35,104 nucleotides of DNA from Vibrio genomosp. F10 str. ZF-129 (GTDB lineage: Bacteria > Pseudomonadota > Gammaproteobacteria > Enterobacterales > Vibrionaceae). A model generated the notes under the pieces. That model had not been told where the DNA came from. It saw only the letters and a list, made by a program, of their open reading frames with translations, and did not search any database. Where the stretch lies: NCBI RefSeq assembly GCF_000287055.2, contig NZ_AJYQ02000075.1, forward strand, positions 1-35,104, given 5' to 3'. How positions within the stretch are numbered: position 1 is the stretch's first letter; each line of letters opens with the position of its first letter. Below, in pieces: positions 9,272 through 17,710 of the stretch. The position numbers and the translations under genes were made by a program.

Positions 9272-9403
9272 GGGAATCCTTTATTAGCGTGATTATTTGA
9301 TAGATTGTTTATTCTATTGTTTGATAGTTAGACTCAGTGTCATTGCTTAACGTGCTATGGTTTGATTAACGTGATAACAGCATTGCATTCTCAACAGCAT
9401 GAA
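9272..9403. other. fliG-fliH intergenic spacer
   Basis: A 132-nt AT-rich gap in an otherwise compact operon. TTAACGTG occurs twice in the same orientation (9347-9354 and 9366-9373), and a loose repeat of TTGATAG/ATTGTTT occurs around 9298-9328. I see no TGGC-N7-TTGC site, no clear sigma-28 site and no terminator. Confidence 0.35.
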
Positions 9404-10459
9404 TTACAAGAATTCGTCAGCACCACCAGAAAGCATGATCTCTCCGTTATCGGCCATTCGACGTGCAATAGCAAGAATCTCTTTTTGCGCCGCCTCTACA
9501 TCAGAAACTTTAACCGGAGGCATCGCTTCTAAGTCATCACTCATCATCTCAGCAGCACGTTTCGACATGTTCTTGAAGATCTTGTCTCGTAATCCATCGT
9601 CTGCGCCTTTGAGAGATTTTTGCAATACATCTTGCGGTACATCACGCAGCAGTTTTTGAATACCTTGGTCATCGACTTCAATAAGGTTTTCAAAGACAAA
9701 CATAAGATCTTGAATTTGCGTTGCCATATCTTCATCTTGATCTCGGATTTGATCCATCAAGGTGCCTTCAACATTATTGTCCATGTAGTTCATGATTTCA
9801 GCAGCGGCTTTCAGGCCACCAATTTTGGCCGCTTGCGCACCAGCTTGACCCGCAAACTGCTTCTCCATGATTTCGTTCAATTCAGCCAGTGCTGATGGTT
9901 GAACTTCTTCAAGGTTGGCAATTCGCATCATTAAGTCTAAGCGATCACGTTCTGCAAACTGAGACAATATCTCCGCCGATTGATCCGCTTCCAGGTAAGA
10001 CAATACGATGGTTTGAATCTGAGGGTGCTCATTGATGATGATACTGGCAACTTGACGTGGGTCCATCCATTTCAATGAATCCAAGCCTTTTGAGCCGGTG
10101 CCTAACAGTATTTGGTCAACAAGATTATTGGCCTTGTCTTCACCCAACGCAGCCACTAATGCATTTCGCATAAAGTCTTCGCTGCCCATACCGATATTGG
10201 TGTATTTCTGGATGTCTTCTAAAAATGCTCGGTGAACAGCCCCCACTTTTTCTTGGCTAAGATCCGATGCTTTCGCCATGGCACTACCCACCCTTTGAAC
10301 CTGCTTCGGCTCTAGGTGACGAATAATGCCTGCGGCATCTTCTTCATTCAGACTCAGCAGCAAGATCGCTGCTTTTTCATCACCGGTAATGGTTGCTATG
10401 TCGACGGTGACTTCATTGCCGCCTTCCCCATTATCTTGGGGTACAATATCGTTAGGCAT
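9404..10459 (-). CDS. fliG: Flagellar motor switch protein FliG
   Basis: FliG sits between the MS ring and FliM and interacts with the stators to produce torque. The 351-residue product begins with a short acidic tail, then the N-terminal FliF-binding domain (GDEKAAILLLSLNEEDAAGIIRHL pattern at about 27-50), the middle domain containing the EHPQ motif (about 134-137) and the C-terminal torque domain with LMFVFENLIEVDDQGIQKLLRDV and the LKGADDGLRDKIFKNMSKRA helix. It overlaps fliF by 8 nt, matching the direct physical contact of the two proteins. Confidence 0.98.
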   Translation of the reverse strand: MPNDIVPQDNGEGGNEVTVDIATITGDEKAAILLLSLNEEDAAGIIRHLEPKQVQRVGSAMAKASDLSQEKVGAVHRAFLEDIQKYTNIGMGSEDFMRNALVAALGEDKANNLVDQILLGTGSKGLDSLKWMDPRQVASIIINEHPQIQTIVLSYLEADQSAEILSQFAERDRLDLMMRIANLEEVQPSALAELNEIMEKQFAGQAGAQAAKIGGLKAAAEIMNYMDNNVEGTLMDQIRDQDEDMATQIQDLMFVFENLIEVDDQGIQKLLRDVPQDVLQKSLKGADDGLRDKIFKNMSKRAAEMMSDDLEAMPPVKVSDVEAAQKEILAIARRMADNGEIMLSGGADEFL

Positions 10460-12197
10460 CTTCCATCCAATTTTTCACAACTTGAGCGGCGAGCTCAGGT
10501 TCATTAGCCACTAATGCGCGAACTGCTTTTAGCACATCTTCATCTTTATGCAGGTTCGGTAAATCAATGCTAGAACCGAACTCAAATAACTCACCACCTT
10601 CAATTTCACCGCCAATTAAGCTGGTTTCGCCATCGGCGCCAATCGGTAATCCATCTGGACCGTACATCTGTTCATCATCGTCAGCGGTTGGGTTAAGCAG
10701 TTTTTTCATCGCTGGACGTACAAGGACTAATATCACAACGACAATGACGAGTGCGCTCGCAAACCAACGAATCCAATCGTTAAAGTTAGGGTGTTCCCAA
10801 ATAGGCACATCTGCAATGTTTTCAATTTCAGGCTGAGCAAAGTTCATACTCAGTACATTGAGTAAATCGCCTCGGCCTTCATTAAAACCTACAGCCCCAA
10901 CCAGAACCTGACGGATCGAGTTTAAGTCACCTTCGCTAAGTGAAGTGTACGTCGTTTCTCCTGTTTCCGGATTCACGGAAGAACGATTTTTTATGGCGAC
11001 TGCGACGGTTTGGCGATTCACAATGCCTGTTTGACGTCTTTCGTGGCTGATGGTGGTATCTAATTCGAAGTTTCGTGTCGCTTCTCGGTGCACAGAGCCT
11101 TGGCCGGTTAGTGAGCCATCTTTCATTTGTGCAACGTCTTGAGGAATCGATGCGTCCGCTGGAGGTTGATTACTGAGCGCCCCAGGAATACCAGCAACGA
11201 CATTACCGTTATTGTAATCTTCCAAGGTGTACTCACTGCGAGTTGCTGGGGTATTTGGATCAAAACGTTTACTGGTTTGTTCAATGGCGCTGAAATCCAG
11301 TTCGATATCTACTTGAGCGGTGTAGTTCCCAAAGCCAAGGATAGGAATGAGAACTGAATCTATTTTTTCGCGTACCGCTTGTTCTTGTTTTCTTTCTAAT
11401 TCGTGCTCTTTTCGGCGCGCAGCTGATGCTGGGTCTTGAGAGCCTGAACTAAGTAAGCGGCCGTGTTGATCCGTCACCGTGACTCGCGTCGGTTTCATGC
11501 CGGGTACCGCACTGCCGACCATATCAACAATAGAGTCGACTTCACCTTGTTTGAGCGACGCTCCTGTTCTGAGTGTCAAAAATACGGAGGCCGATGCTTC
11601 TTGGTTATGACGAACAAACACGCTTTGCTTGGGAAGTGCCAGTAACACACGAGCCTTACGCACTTGTTTCATTTCTTCCATAGTTTTAGACAGTTGACGT
11701 TCCCGGCTTAGTTTTAAACGTTCCAACTCTAATCGCTGAGAAACACCAAAACCCATGTCTTGAAGCAGAATATCGTCACCAGCACTGCCCTGTTGGTTAA
11801 GACCAGCACGCGCTAGGTTGAGTTTTAAATTATTGTAGTTATTCACCGGAACTAGAATGGTATTACCTTCTAGTTTGTAATCGAGTTTTTGCTGATCAAG
11901 GTAATCAAGAACGGGGATAAGCTCTTCTGTTTCATAAGCCCCGAGTGGGCGCATTTCAGGCTCTTTCACCCAGAAAAAAAGCATCACAATGAGTGCAACG
12001 CAGATAGAGATAGAAAGGACTAGAACGACTTGACGAAGTAGGTCTAAATCACCAATCGCCATATCAAATTTTGATGAGCTTTTTTCGTCGAGATCGGGGT
12101 TTTGCGTTTGTGTATCAAGATCGGAGCTTGTGACCATCGAGTGACTGTCTGCAGAATCCGTTAATGCTAAGTCTGTATTTTGGTTATCGTCAGTCAC
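10452..12197 (-). CDS. fliF: Flagellar MS-ring protein FliF
   Basis: FliF polymerises in the inner membrane to form the MS ring, the first structure of the basal body. The 581-residue product has a long cytoplasmic N-terminus, a first transmembrane helix at about 56-73, ring-building motifs between about 75 and 280 (YNNLKLNLARAGLNQQGSAG and RELSKTMEEMKQV-like segments), a large periplasmic region and a second transmembrane helix near 463-483. The C-terminal segment ends VVKNWMEDA, the FliG-binding region. The N-terminal extension before the first helix is longer than in E. coli, as is usual in Vibrio. Confidence 0.98.
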   Translation of the reverse strand: MTDDNQNTDLALTDSADSHSMVTSSDLDTQTQNPDLDEKSSSKFDMAIGDLDLLRQVVLVLSISICVALIVMLFFWVKEPEMRPLGAYETEELIPVLDYLDQQKLDYKLEGNTILVPVNNYNNLKLNLARAGLNQQGSAGDDILLQDMGFGVSQRLELERLKLSRERQLSKTMEEMKQVRKARVLLALPKQSVFVRHNQEASASVFLTLRTGASLKQGEVDSIVDMVGSAVPGMKPTRVTVTDQHGRLLSSGSQDPASAARRKEHELERKQEQAVREKIDSVLIPILGFGNYTAQVDIELDFSAIEQTSKRFDPNTPATRSEYTLEDYNNGNVVAGIPGALSNQPPADASIPQDVAQMKDGSLTGQGSVHREATRNFELDTTISHERRQTGIVNRQTVAVAIKNRSSVNPETGETTYTSLSEGDLNSIRQVLVGAVGFNEGRGDLLNVLSMNFAQPEIENIADVPIWEHPNFNDWIRWFASALVIVVVILVLVRPAMKKLLNPTADDDEQMYGPDGLPIGADGETSLIGGEIEGGELFEFGSSIDLPNLHKDEDVLKAVRALVANEPELAAQVVKNWMEDA

Positions 12198-12211
12198 GTT
12201 TACTACCTAAA

Positions 12212-12523
12212 TTATACTGGCATGTTCATAAGTTCTTTGTACGCTTCAACCAATTTGTTGCGCACCTGAATCGTTGCTTCAAAAGCAACACTCGATTTAT
12301 TACGAGCGATCATTACATCCGACAACGAAACGTCTTCATCGCCTCGGTCAAAGCGCATTTGAAAGTCGCTTGACGATTTGGAAAGTCCATTAACGTTATT
12401 GATCGCTTTGTTCAACATATTGCCAAAATCGGCACCAACACTTTGCCCTGTAGCGGTCGGTTTTGTATTCGTGGCTTCAAACATGAGCGCTTGCATTTCG
12501 CCTTGTAGACCGTTAACTATCAT
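12212..12523 (-). CDS. fliE: Flagellar hook-basal body protein FliE
   Basis: FliE links the MS ring to the rod and is needed early for rod assembly. I chose the ATG at 12523 (MIVNGLQGEMQ), which has GAGG 5 nt upstream and yields 103 residues, the usual FliE length. An upstream in-frame start at 12541 would add six residues and lacks such a site. The C-terminal part (SDVMIARNKSSVAFEATIQVRNKLVEAYKELMNMPV) is characteristic. It is the first gene of the fliEFGHIJ run, preceded by a sigma-54 promoter. Confidence 0.96.
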   Translation of the reverse strand: MIVNGLQGEMQALMFEATNTKPTATGQSVGADFGNMLNKAINNVNGLSKSSSDFQMRFDRGDEDVSLSDVMIARNKSSVAFEATIQVRNKLVEAYKELMNMPV

Positions 12524-12575
12524 CACAACCTCAAATGCCAATTCTTTGACTTATGTTCATTCTTATTAGGTAAGC

Positions 12576-12591
12576 AGCAATTAATATGCCA
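12576..12591 (-). promoter_or_regulatory. Sigma-54 promoter of fliEFGHIJ
   Basis: The minus strand reads TGGC-ATATTAA-TTGCT, an exact TGGC-N7-TTGC match. The predicted start is near 12565, about 42 nt before the fliE ATG. It lies in the 97-nt gap between flrC and fliE and would need an enhancer-binding protein, FlrA or FlrC, both encoded just upstream. Confidence 0.85.
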
Positions 12592-12620
12592 TTATTTTTT
12601 GTCGCATCCTTCATTACTTT

Positions 12621-14027
12621 TTAGCCCGGTACATCAATGCCCGCATCTCTCATTTTAGCCAGCTTGTAGCGTAATGTTCGGGGGCTAATACCCAATTTTT
12701 CGGCCATCTCTTTACGGCGACCATTGCACTCGACCAATGTATCTAAAATGATGCTGTACTCTTGATCTCGCAACTCTCCACCCAACCCAGATGAAGCAGA
12801 AGTCACCGCACTGGATGAACCAACCTCAGCAACGGGGTTAATGGACGGTGCCGCTATCCCCGTTTCAACCACTTGCTGTAACCCACTAGCGTCTTGCCAA
12901 TCGATCCCTTCAAGTAAGATATGCTCACCGGTAATGTTTTGATTGTCGCTTAATATCAACGCACGCTGGACCACATTGTCCAGTTCACGAACATTTCCAG
13001 GCCAGCTGTATTGAAGCAACTTGCTTAAGGCTTGAGCGTTAAGCTGTGGCACAGGGATACCGAGCTTTTTACAGTGTCTCTCAACCAAATGCTGAGCGAG
13101 CGGTTGGATATCTCCGGGTCTTTCGCTAAGCGCAGGCCAGGTAATTGGGAAGACGTTCAGTCGATAGTAGAGATCTTCTCGGAAATTACCTTCTTGTACA
13201 TACTGCTTTAAGTCTCGGTTACTGGTGGCTAGAACGCGCACGTCCAGTTGAACACTTTTTCGACTGCCTAAACGCTCGACTTCGCGTTCTTGTATGACAC
13301 GTAACAATTTGGCTTGAAGATTTAAATCCATCTCACTGATTTCATCGAGCAAAATGGTTCCGCCTTGTGCTTGCTCAAATTTCCCTGGACAAGCTTGTAC
13401 CGCTCCAGTAAACGCGCCTTTTTCGTAACCAAACAGTGTGGCTTCTAACATATTATCTGGAATTGCCGCACAGTTGATCGCAACAAATGGTCCATCTTTT
13501 CTGTTTGACGCGTTATGAATGTATCGAGACATCACCTCTTTACCAGAACCACTCGGGCCAAGCACCATGACGTTGGCGTCGGTTTTTGCGACTTTATCAG
13601 CAAGTGCCAATAATTTTAGACTTTTTTCATCGGCAACGATGGCATCACCATTGTCATCAGATTTAACTGGCGCGTAACGGCTGACCATATTGAGCAAGAC
13701 TTCAGGCGCAAAAGGTTTCGCCATATAGTCTATTGCCCCATCTTTCATCGCAGAGACAGCATCTTCAATATTGGCGTAAGCTGTCATGAGTAGCACGGGT
13801 AAATTTGGCCAATGTTGTTTGATGTTTCGCAACAGTGCCAGGCCACCCATCCCTGCCATTTGTACATCAGAAACCACAATATCAACAGAGTTAGATTTCA
13901 GCTTAACCAACGCGTCTTCTGCACTGTCCGCTTCTAACCATTCATAACCGGCTAATGCCAATGTATCGACTAAAGCTTCACGTAGTCCTTCATCATCTTC
14001 TACTATCAAGACTTTACTTTGCGCCAT
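12621..14027 (-). CDS. flrC: Sigma-54 response regulator FlrC
   Basis: FlrC (FleR in Pseudomonas) is the NtrC-type regulator that, when phosphorylated by FlrB, activates late sigma-54 flagellar genes. The 468-residue product has a receiver domain (1-115) with phospho-acceptor D54 and K104, an AAA+ domain with Walker A GPSGSGKE at 157-164, the sigma-54 contact loop GAFTGA at 204-209 and Walker B ILLDEIS at 225-231, and a Fis-type helix-turn-helix at the C-terminus (RRKEMAEKLGISPRTLRYKLAKM). All key residues are intact. It starts 2 nt after flrB. Confidence 0.96.
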   Translation of the reverse strand: MAQSKVLIVEDDEGLREALVDTLALAGYEWLEADSAEDALVKLKSNSVDIVVSDVQMAGMGGLALLRNIKQHWPNLPVLLMTAYANIEDAVSAMKDGAIDYMAKPFAPEVLLNMVSRYAPVKSDDNGDAIVADEKSLKLLALADKVAKTDANVMVLGPSGSGKEVMSRYIHNASNRKDGPFVAINCAAIPDNMLEATLFGYEKGAFTGAVQACPGKFEQAQGGTILLDEISEMDLNLQAKLLRVIQEREVERLGSRKSVQLDVRVLATSNRDLKQYVQEGNFREDLYYRLNVFPITWPALSERPGDIQPLAQHLVERHCKKLGIPVPQLNAQALSKLLQYSWPGNVRELDNVVQRALILSDNQNITGEHILLEGIDWQDASGLQQVVETGIAAPSINPVAEVGSSSAVTSASSGLGGELRDQEYSIILDTLVECNGRRKEMAEKLGISPRTLRYKLAKMRDAGIDVPG

Positions 14028-14029
14028 TG

Positions 14030-15130
14030 TTATTCTCCGTTAGTGGTGACTGCTGATTCCAAATCCGACATTTGAGCTGCAGGAATCGTCTCTTGCGTAT
14101 CTGAAGCGTTTAACTTTAAGGGTAGGCACATGGTGAAACATGCGCCATCGCCTTGCTCTGAAATAAGCTCTAATTGACCATCATGAGCCCGACAAACCAT
14201 TTGTACCACGGCTAGACCTAAGCCCGTCCCTTGAGACCGCGTGGTAAAGAACGGCTCCATAATTTTGCTTTGTAGCTCTTTAGGTACACCCGGCCCACTG
14301 TCTTGCACCGAGATTTTAAGCATGTCATTAACAGGTCGGAAGAACACATCAATCTGTGCATTTTTCCCACTGATCTGAATGGCATTCAATACCAAGTTAC
14401 TTAATGCAGAAGCGATGGCATTGGCGTTGCCTAATAAGGTCGTTTGCTCTTGTTCGACTTCTAAGCAGTAATCTATGTGGTTATGTTTCAGTGCCGTTTC
14501 CACCATTGGATTAAACTCTGCAACTAATTCTCCAATCGTGAATGACTTCACGACTTTATTATCACCGCCTTTAGCAAACAACAGCATGTCATTCACTTGC
14601 TTTTCTAAATCATGCAGCCTATCCATAAGTTTAGATTGAAAACGGTCTTTCGTGGCCAGTGGCAGGTTCGGTGCTGCCAGATTGGATGCATATAGCATCG
14701 CACTAGAGAGTGGCGTTCGTACTTGGTGCGCTAACGAAGCCACCATTTTCCCCAGCGATGACAAACGCTGAAGATCGCCAATTCTTGATTGAAGTAATCG
14801 AGTCTCAGTGAGATCGGTAATTAAAATCAGTTGGCCGGTGTTCGATGCAGAAATCGCTAATCTGACTTTGCGACCATTGCGTAACGAGATTTCGTGTCCA
14901 TCATCTTCTCGCGGAGCAAAGGCAGATTGAATAACGGTAAACCACTTTTCTCCAATCAAAGAGACTTCTAAGAGCTTTTGGGCTTCTGGATTGGCTTCAC
15001 GCACAACACCTTGGGTATCGAGCAAAATGACACCGGCGGGCATAACGTCGAGCACTTGTTTGTAGCGCTCGACTTGGTCTTCAAGCGTGTCTAGGTGCGA
15101 CTGGTGTTCTGTGGATTCTGATGTTTGCAT
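14030..15130 (-). CDS. flrB: Flagellar sensor histidine kinase FlrB
   Basis: FlrB is the cytoplasmic histidine kinase that phosphorylates FlrC. With the ATG at 15130 (MQTSESTEHQ) the product has 366 residues: a PAS domain (about 22-110, DVMPAGVILLDTQGVVREANPEA), a HisKA domain with H135 in SLAHQVRTPLSS, and an ATPase domain with the N box NLVLNAIQIS, DSGPGVP and GTGLGLAVV. No membrane helix is visible. A longer frame runs to a TTG at 15190, but that codon lies upstream of the predicted sigma-54 transcription start (about 15175), so it was rejected. The ATG has no strong Shine-Dalgarno sequence. Confidence 0.93.
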   Translation of the reverse strand: MQTSESTEHQSHLDTLEDQVERYKQVLDVMPAGVILLDTQGVVREANPEAQKLLEVSLIGEKWFTVIQSAFAPREDDGHEISLRNGRKVRLAISASNTGQLILITDLTETRLLQSRIGDLQRLSSLGKMVASLAHQVRTPLSSAMLYASNLAAPNLPLATKDRFQSKLMDRLHDLEKQVNDMLLFAKGGDNKVVKSFTIGELVAEFNPMVETALKHNHIDYCLEVEQEQTTLLGNANAIASALSNLVLNAIQISGKNAQIDVFFRPVNDMLKISVQDSGPGVPKELQSKIMEPFFTTRSQGTGLGLAVVQMVCRAHDGQLELISEQGDGACFTMCLPLKLNASDTQETIPAAQMSDLESAVTTNGE

Positions 15131-15166
15131 GTCGATTTTCTGCCAATAGTCGATTTTCTGCCAATA
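15131..15166 (-). repeat. Perfect 18-bp tandem duplication in flrB leader
   Basis: Two exact, abutting copies (15131-15148 and 15149-15166) of an 18-bp unit whose plus-strand sequence is GTCGATTTTCTGCCAATA. They fill the leader between the predicted transcription start and the flrB ATG, so the ribosome-binding region itself is duplicated. The unit is a multiple of three, which is why the upstream frame stays open. Confidence 0.95.
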
Positions 15167-15173
15167 AAAGGAC

Positions 15174-15208
15174 AATAGCCTGGCATGCAATTAACAAGCC
15201 AGGCTATT
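15174..15208 (-). terminator. flrA terminator hairpin
   Basis: A perfect 11-bp inverted repeat, AATAGCCTGGC and GCCAGGCTATT, with a 13-nt loop lies 58 nt after the flrA stop. In the minus direction it is followed by GTCCTTTTATT, a modest T-rich tail. This is consistent with an intrinsic terminator that ends the single-gene flrA transcript. The weak tail means partial read-through into flrB is possible. Confidence 0.7.
15185..15202 (-). promoter_or_regulatory. Sigma-54 promoter of flrBC, inside the flrA terminator
   Basis: The minus strand reads CTGGC-TTGTTAA-TTGCAT, again TGGC-N7-TTGC. The -24 element is the end of the first hairpin arm and the -12 element is in the loop. Predicted start is near 15175, so the flrBC message would not contain the hairpin. 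In V. cholerae flrBC is an FlrA/sigma-54 target, which fits. Confidence 0.82.
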
Positions 15209-15265
15209 TCCATTTTAAATCAACGGGTTACATCCAAACCATTGAAATGTCAACTAATTGACAGG

Positions 15266-16735
15266 CTATCGCTGGATATCATACTTACGCATTTTTTCAA
15301 CAAGCGTTGTTCGTCTCATCCCAAGCATATCAGCGGCTCGAGCAACAACGCCACCTTGAGCATCAAGTGCTTGATTGATCATGTTCACTTCGAGATCAGC
15401 CAAGAGCTCTTTTAGATTAAGACCTTCTGGTGGAAGAGATTGTGGAGAATTTGCGATCATCTGCTCATGAAATGGGGCGACATTATCTAAACTGAAATCT
15501 TCTGAGAAAATATCGGCCAACACGTCACGCTCTTGTTCTTCAATTGAAGCAAAGCTGGTGTTTTCAGGCTGAAATTCTGGAATATCACTGTAGCGATACT
15601 TAGTTGGAAGATGATTCACATCCACCAAGCTATTCGGGTACAAAATGATCATCCGCTCAATCAAATTCGCTAACTCCCGAACATTACCCGGCCAGTCATG
15701 CTCCATTAACGAGTTAATCGACCTCGGAGTGAAACAAATAGGCTGACCGCCTTCGGCTTCCATTCGAGTCATTAATTCTTGGAGTAATAGCGGAATATCA
15801 TCTTTACGATGTTTTAATGCCGGCATTTCAATCGGAAAAACGTTCAAGCGATAATAAAGATCTTCGCGAAAAGACTCCGCAGCAATCATCTCTTCTAAGT
15901 TTCGATGCGTGGCTGCAACCACCCGCACATTGACTCGGATCGTGGTATTTCCACCGACACGCTCAAAACAGCGTTCCTGAAGAACACGCAGCAGCTTGAC
16001 TTGCATAGGCATAGGCATGTCGCCAATTTCATCGAGGAAAAGCGTTCCACCTTCTGCAAGCTCGAACCGCCCTTTTCTTGAGGTGATTGCCCCAGTAAAC
16101 GCACCTTTTTCATGACCAAACAATTCACTTTCCAGTAAATCAGGAGGAATAGCCCCACAGTTTATCGGTACAAAAGGGCCCTTACGACGCGTGGAGTGAT
16201 AATGAATGTTACGCGCGACCACTTCTTTACCCGTGCCCGATTCGCCTAGAATTAAGACATTCGCTTCCGTATCCGACACTTGTTCAATCAAATGTCGGAC
16301 TTCTTGAATACCAAGGCTTTGACCGACTAAACTGCGAAATAACGTGTTTTTCCTTGATAGAGAAGTTTGAACGCCTTTACGACCAAGAAAGTCTTTGCAG
16401 TGTCTCAGCGCCTCGCTAAGTTGCGGGTAATTTAGGGGAAACTCTAACTCTCCAACGTATTGTGGATAGTCGTCTACAGGGTACGCGTGTTTGCCCGCGA
16501 CCAAGAGTGGGATGTGATGAACAGATGAAAGCTGTTGACTCAAGCTAGAAGGCAGTGCTTCCCCTTGTATAGAACCAAGAATGCATCCTGCTGAAAACTT
16601 TGACCAATCGATATCCTCGATATGATCCGACGTCACTACTTCGCACTGCTCTCCAACGAATTCTAAAATATTACTGAGATTAATTCGCACTTGTGCGTCA
16701 TCTTCAATCACAAGTATTTTTGATAAACCATGCAT
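15266..16735 (-). CDS. flrA: Flagellar master regulator FlrA
   Basis: FlrA (FleQ in Pseudomonas, FlaK in V. parahaemolyticus) is the sigma-54 activator at the top of the polar-flagellar cascade. The 489-residue product has an atypical receiver-like domain (1-115) without an aspartate where the phospho-acceptor should be (CILGSIQ at 51-57), a AAA+ domain with Walker A GESGTGKE (164-171), GAFTGA (211-216) and Walker B LFLDEIGD (232-239), and a C-terminal Fis-type helix-turn-helix. R134 and R175 align with the two arginines shown to bind c-di-GMP in V. cholerae FlrA (R135, R176). It has its own 227-nt upstream region and a terminator, so it is monocistronic. Confidence 0.96.
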   Translation of the reverse strand: MHGLSKILVIEDDAQVRINLSNILEFVGEQCEVVTSDHIEDIDWSKFSAGCILGSIQGEALPSSLSQQLSSVHHIPLLVAGKHAYPVDDYPQYVGELEFPLNYPQLSEALRHCKDFLGRKGVQTSLSRKNTLFRSLVGQSLGIQEVRHLIEQVSDTEANVLILGESGTGKEVVARNIHYHSTRRKGPFVPINCGAIPPDLLESELFGHEKGAFTGAITSRKGRFELAEGGTLFLDEIGDMPMPMQVKLLRVLQERCFERVGGNTTIRVNVRVVAATHRNLEEMIAAESFREDLYYRLNVFPIEMPALKHRKDDIPLLLQELMTRMEAEGGQPICFTPRSINSLMEHDWPGNVRELANLIERMIILYPNSLVDVNHLPTKYRYSDIPEFQPENTSFASIEEQERDVLADIFSEDFSLDNVAPFHEQMIANSPQSLPPEGLNLKELLADLEVNMINQALDAQGGVVARAADMLGMRRTTLVEKMRKYDIQR

Positions 16736-16853
16736 AGGTGAGAATGATTGCCTTCATTTTGATAAGTTGGTGGCTAAATCTAATAGTCCGGAAACAAGGC
16801 GCTTACTTTGATAAGAGCTACTATAACGATAGACAATTTATATAAATCAGCAA
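16736..16853 (-). promoter_or_regulatory. Upstream region of flrA with a weak sigma-70 candidate
   Basis: Between the fliS terminator and flrA. The best sigma-70 candidate on the minus strand is TTGTCT, 17 nt, TATCAA, roughly 16797-16825, leaving a leader of about 55-60 nt. No TGGC-N7-TTGC site is present, in line with FlrA being top of the cascade. The match is weak, and the ATG lacks a clear Shine-Dalgarno sequence. Confidence 0.3.
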
Positions 16854-16885
16854 CAAAAAAGCCACTACAATACTGTAAGTGGCTT
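16854..16885 (-). terminator. Terminator of flaG-fliD-flaI-fliS
   Basis: Stem AAGCCACT/AGTGGCTT, extended by ACA/TGT across a one-base bulge, with a short loop. On the minus strand it is followed by a run of six T. It lies about 78 nt after the fliS stop and separates this operon from flrA. Confidence 0.85.
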
Positions 16886-16962
16886 CTATTTTATTTGATT
16901 AAAAAAATAAGGCAACTAAGCAATTACTCGTTGTGAGGTTAATGTCATCTTTTGCTTAGGAA

Positions 16963-17373
16963 TTAGATACCAACGTCAGAGGCGGTCAAGTTATGATATT
17001 CCGTCGGAATTTGATCCCAAGCTGACTTAATTTCACGAATAATATCGATAACATCGTCTATCGGCTGAGGGTCATTTTTATGGTTTGCCGCAGAAATTTG
17101 AGTGATCATGAACTCATAGAGTTGATCCAAGTTTTTGGCAACATCTCCGCCATCACTCATCGATAAACAGCTTCTCAGGCTAATAATGATGTCCAGAGCC
17201 TTACCTAGGCGTTCACCTTTCACTGGAATATTACCCTGTTGCATCGCGGCTTTTCCTTGGATCAGTCGCTCAATAGCACCCGCCATAAGCATTTGCACAA
17301 TTTTATGCGGTGACGCCGCACTCAACTGACTGTCTACTGATACCTTTTTGTATGCCTGTAATGAACCACGCAT
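16963..17373 (-). CDS. fliS: Flagellin export chaperone FliS
   Basis: FliS binds the C-terminal helices of flagellin in the cytoplasm and prevents early polymerisation. The 136-residue product is helical and keeps the family pattern: an N-terminal AYKKV segment, SPHKIVQMLMAGAIERLIQGKAAM split over the first helix pair, and GERLGKALDIIISLRSCL. It is the last gene of the flaG-fliD-flaI-fliS operon, 12 nt after flaI, and is followed by an intrinsic terminator. Confidence 0.95.
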   Translation of the reverse strand: MRGSLQAYKKVSVDSQLSAASPHKIVQMLMAGAIERLIQGKAAMQQGNIPVKGERLGKALDIIISLRSCLSMSDGGDVAKNLDQLYEFMITQISAANHKNDPQPIDDVIDIIREIKSAWDQIPTEYHNLTASDVGI

Positions 17374-17385
17374 AACGTTCCTCTT

Positions 17386-17706
17386 TTATAAAAACTTCTT
17401 GTATTGCTGAACAGACTTGTTGCCGTAACGGTACTTTTTGAGTGTACTGCCAATTTTCATTGTTTCTGATTGCATCAGCGTGACGATTTGTTTTGTCTGT
17501 TCAACTAAAGAGAGCCAATCATCTGACTCAGCAAAACTCGGATTTTCTTTTATATAGTTTAAGATATTTTGCAATATCCGTTCCCTTTTATCGACCAGCT
17601 CAATAATATCTTCAGCATTAAAGTCATTTGTTTGTAAAATTCCTTTAATTTGGTGATCAATATCACGAATTTCATTCATTGCCGCTACGTTGCTGTCGGT
17701 AATCAT
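17386..17706 (-). CDS. flaI: FlaI, FliT-like flagellar chaperone
   Basis: A 106-residue, largely helical, charged protein with no catalytic motif. Its place between fliD and fliS matches flaI of Vibrio, which occupies the position of fliT (the FliD chaperone) in enterics. Sequence similarity to FliT is weak by eye, so the FliD-chaperone role is inferred from size, helical content and context. It follows fliD by 4 nt. Confidence 0.8.
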   Translation of the reverse strand: MITDSNVAAMNEIRDIDHQIKGILQTNDFNAEDIIELVDKRERILQNILNYIKENPSFAESDDWLSLVEQTKQIVTLMQSETMKIGSTLKKYRYGNKSVQQYKKFL

Positions 17707-17710
17707 ACCA

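Noticed and set aside
15131..15166. TGGCA in each 18-bp repeat as further sigma-54 promoters
   Set aside because: No TTGC occurs at the needed 7-nt spacing; only the TGGC half is present.
15131..15190. TTG-initiated extension of FlrB carrying the repeated YWQKID peptide
   Set aside because: The TTG lies in the promoter/terminator hairpin, before the predicted start of transcription.
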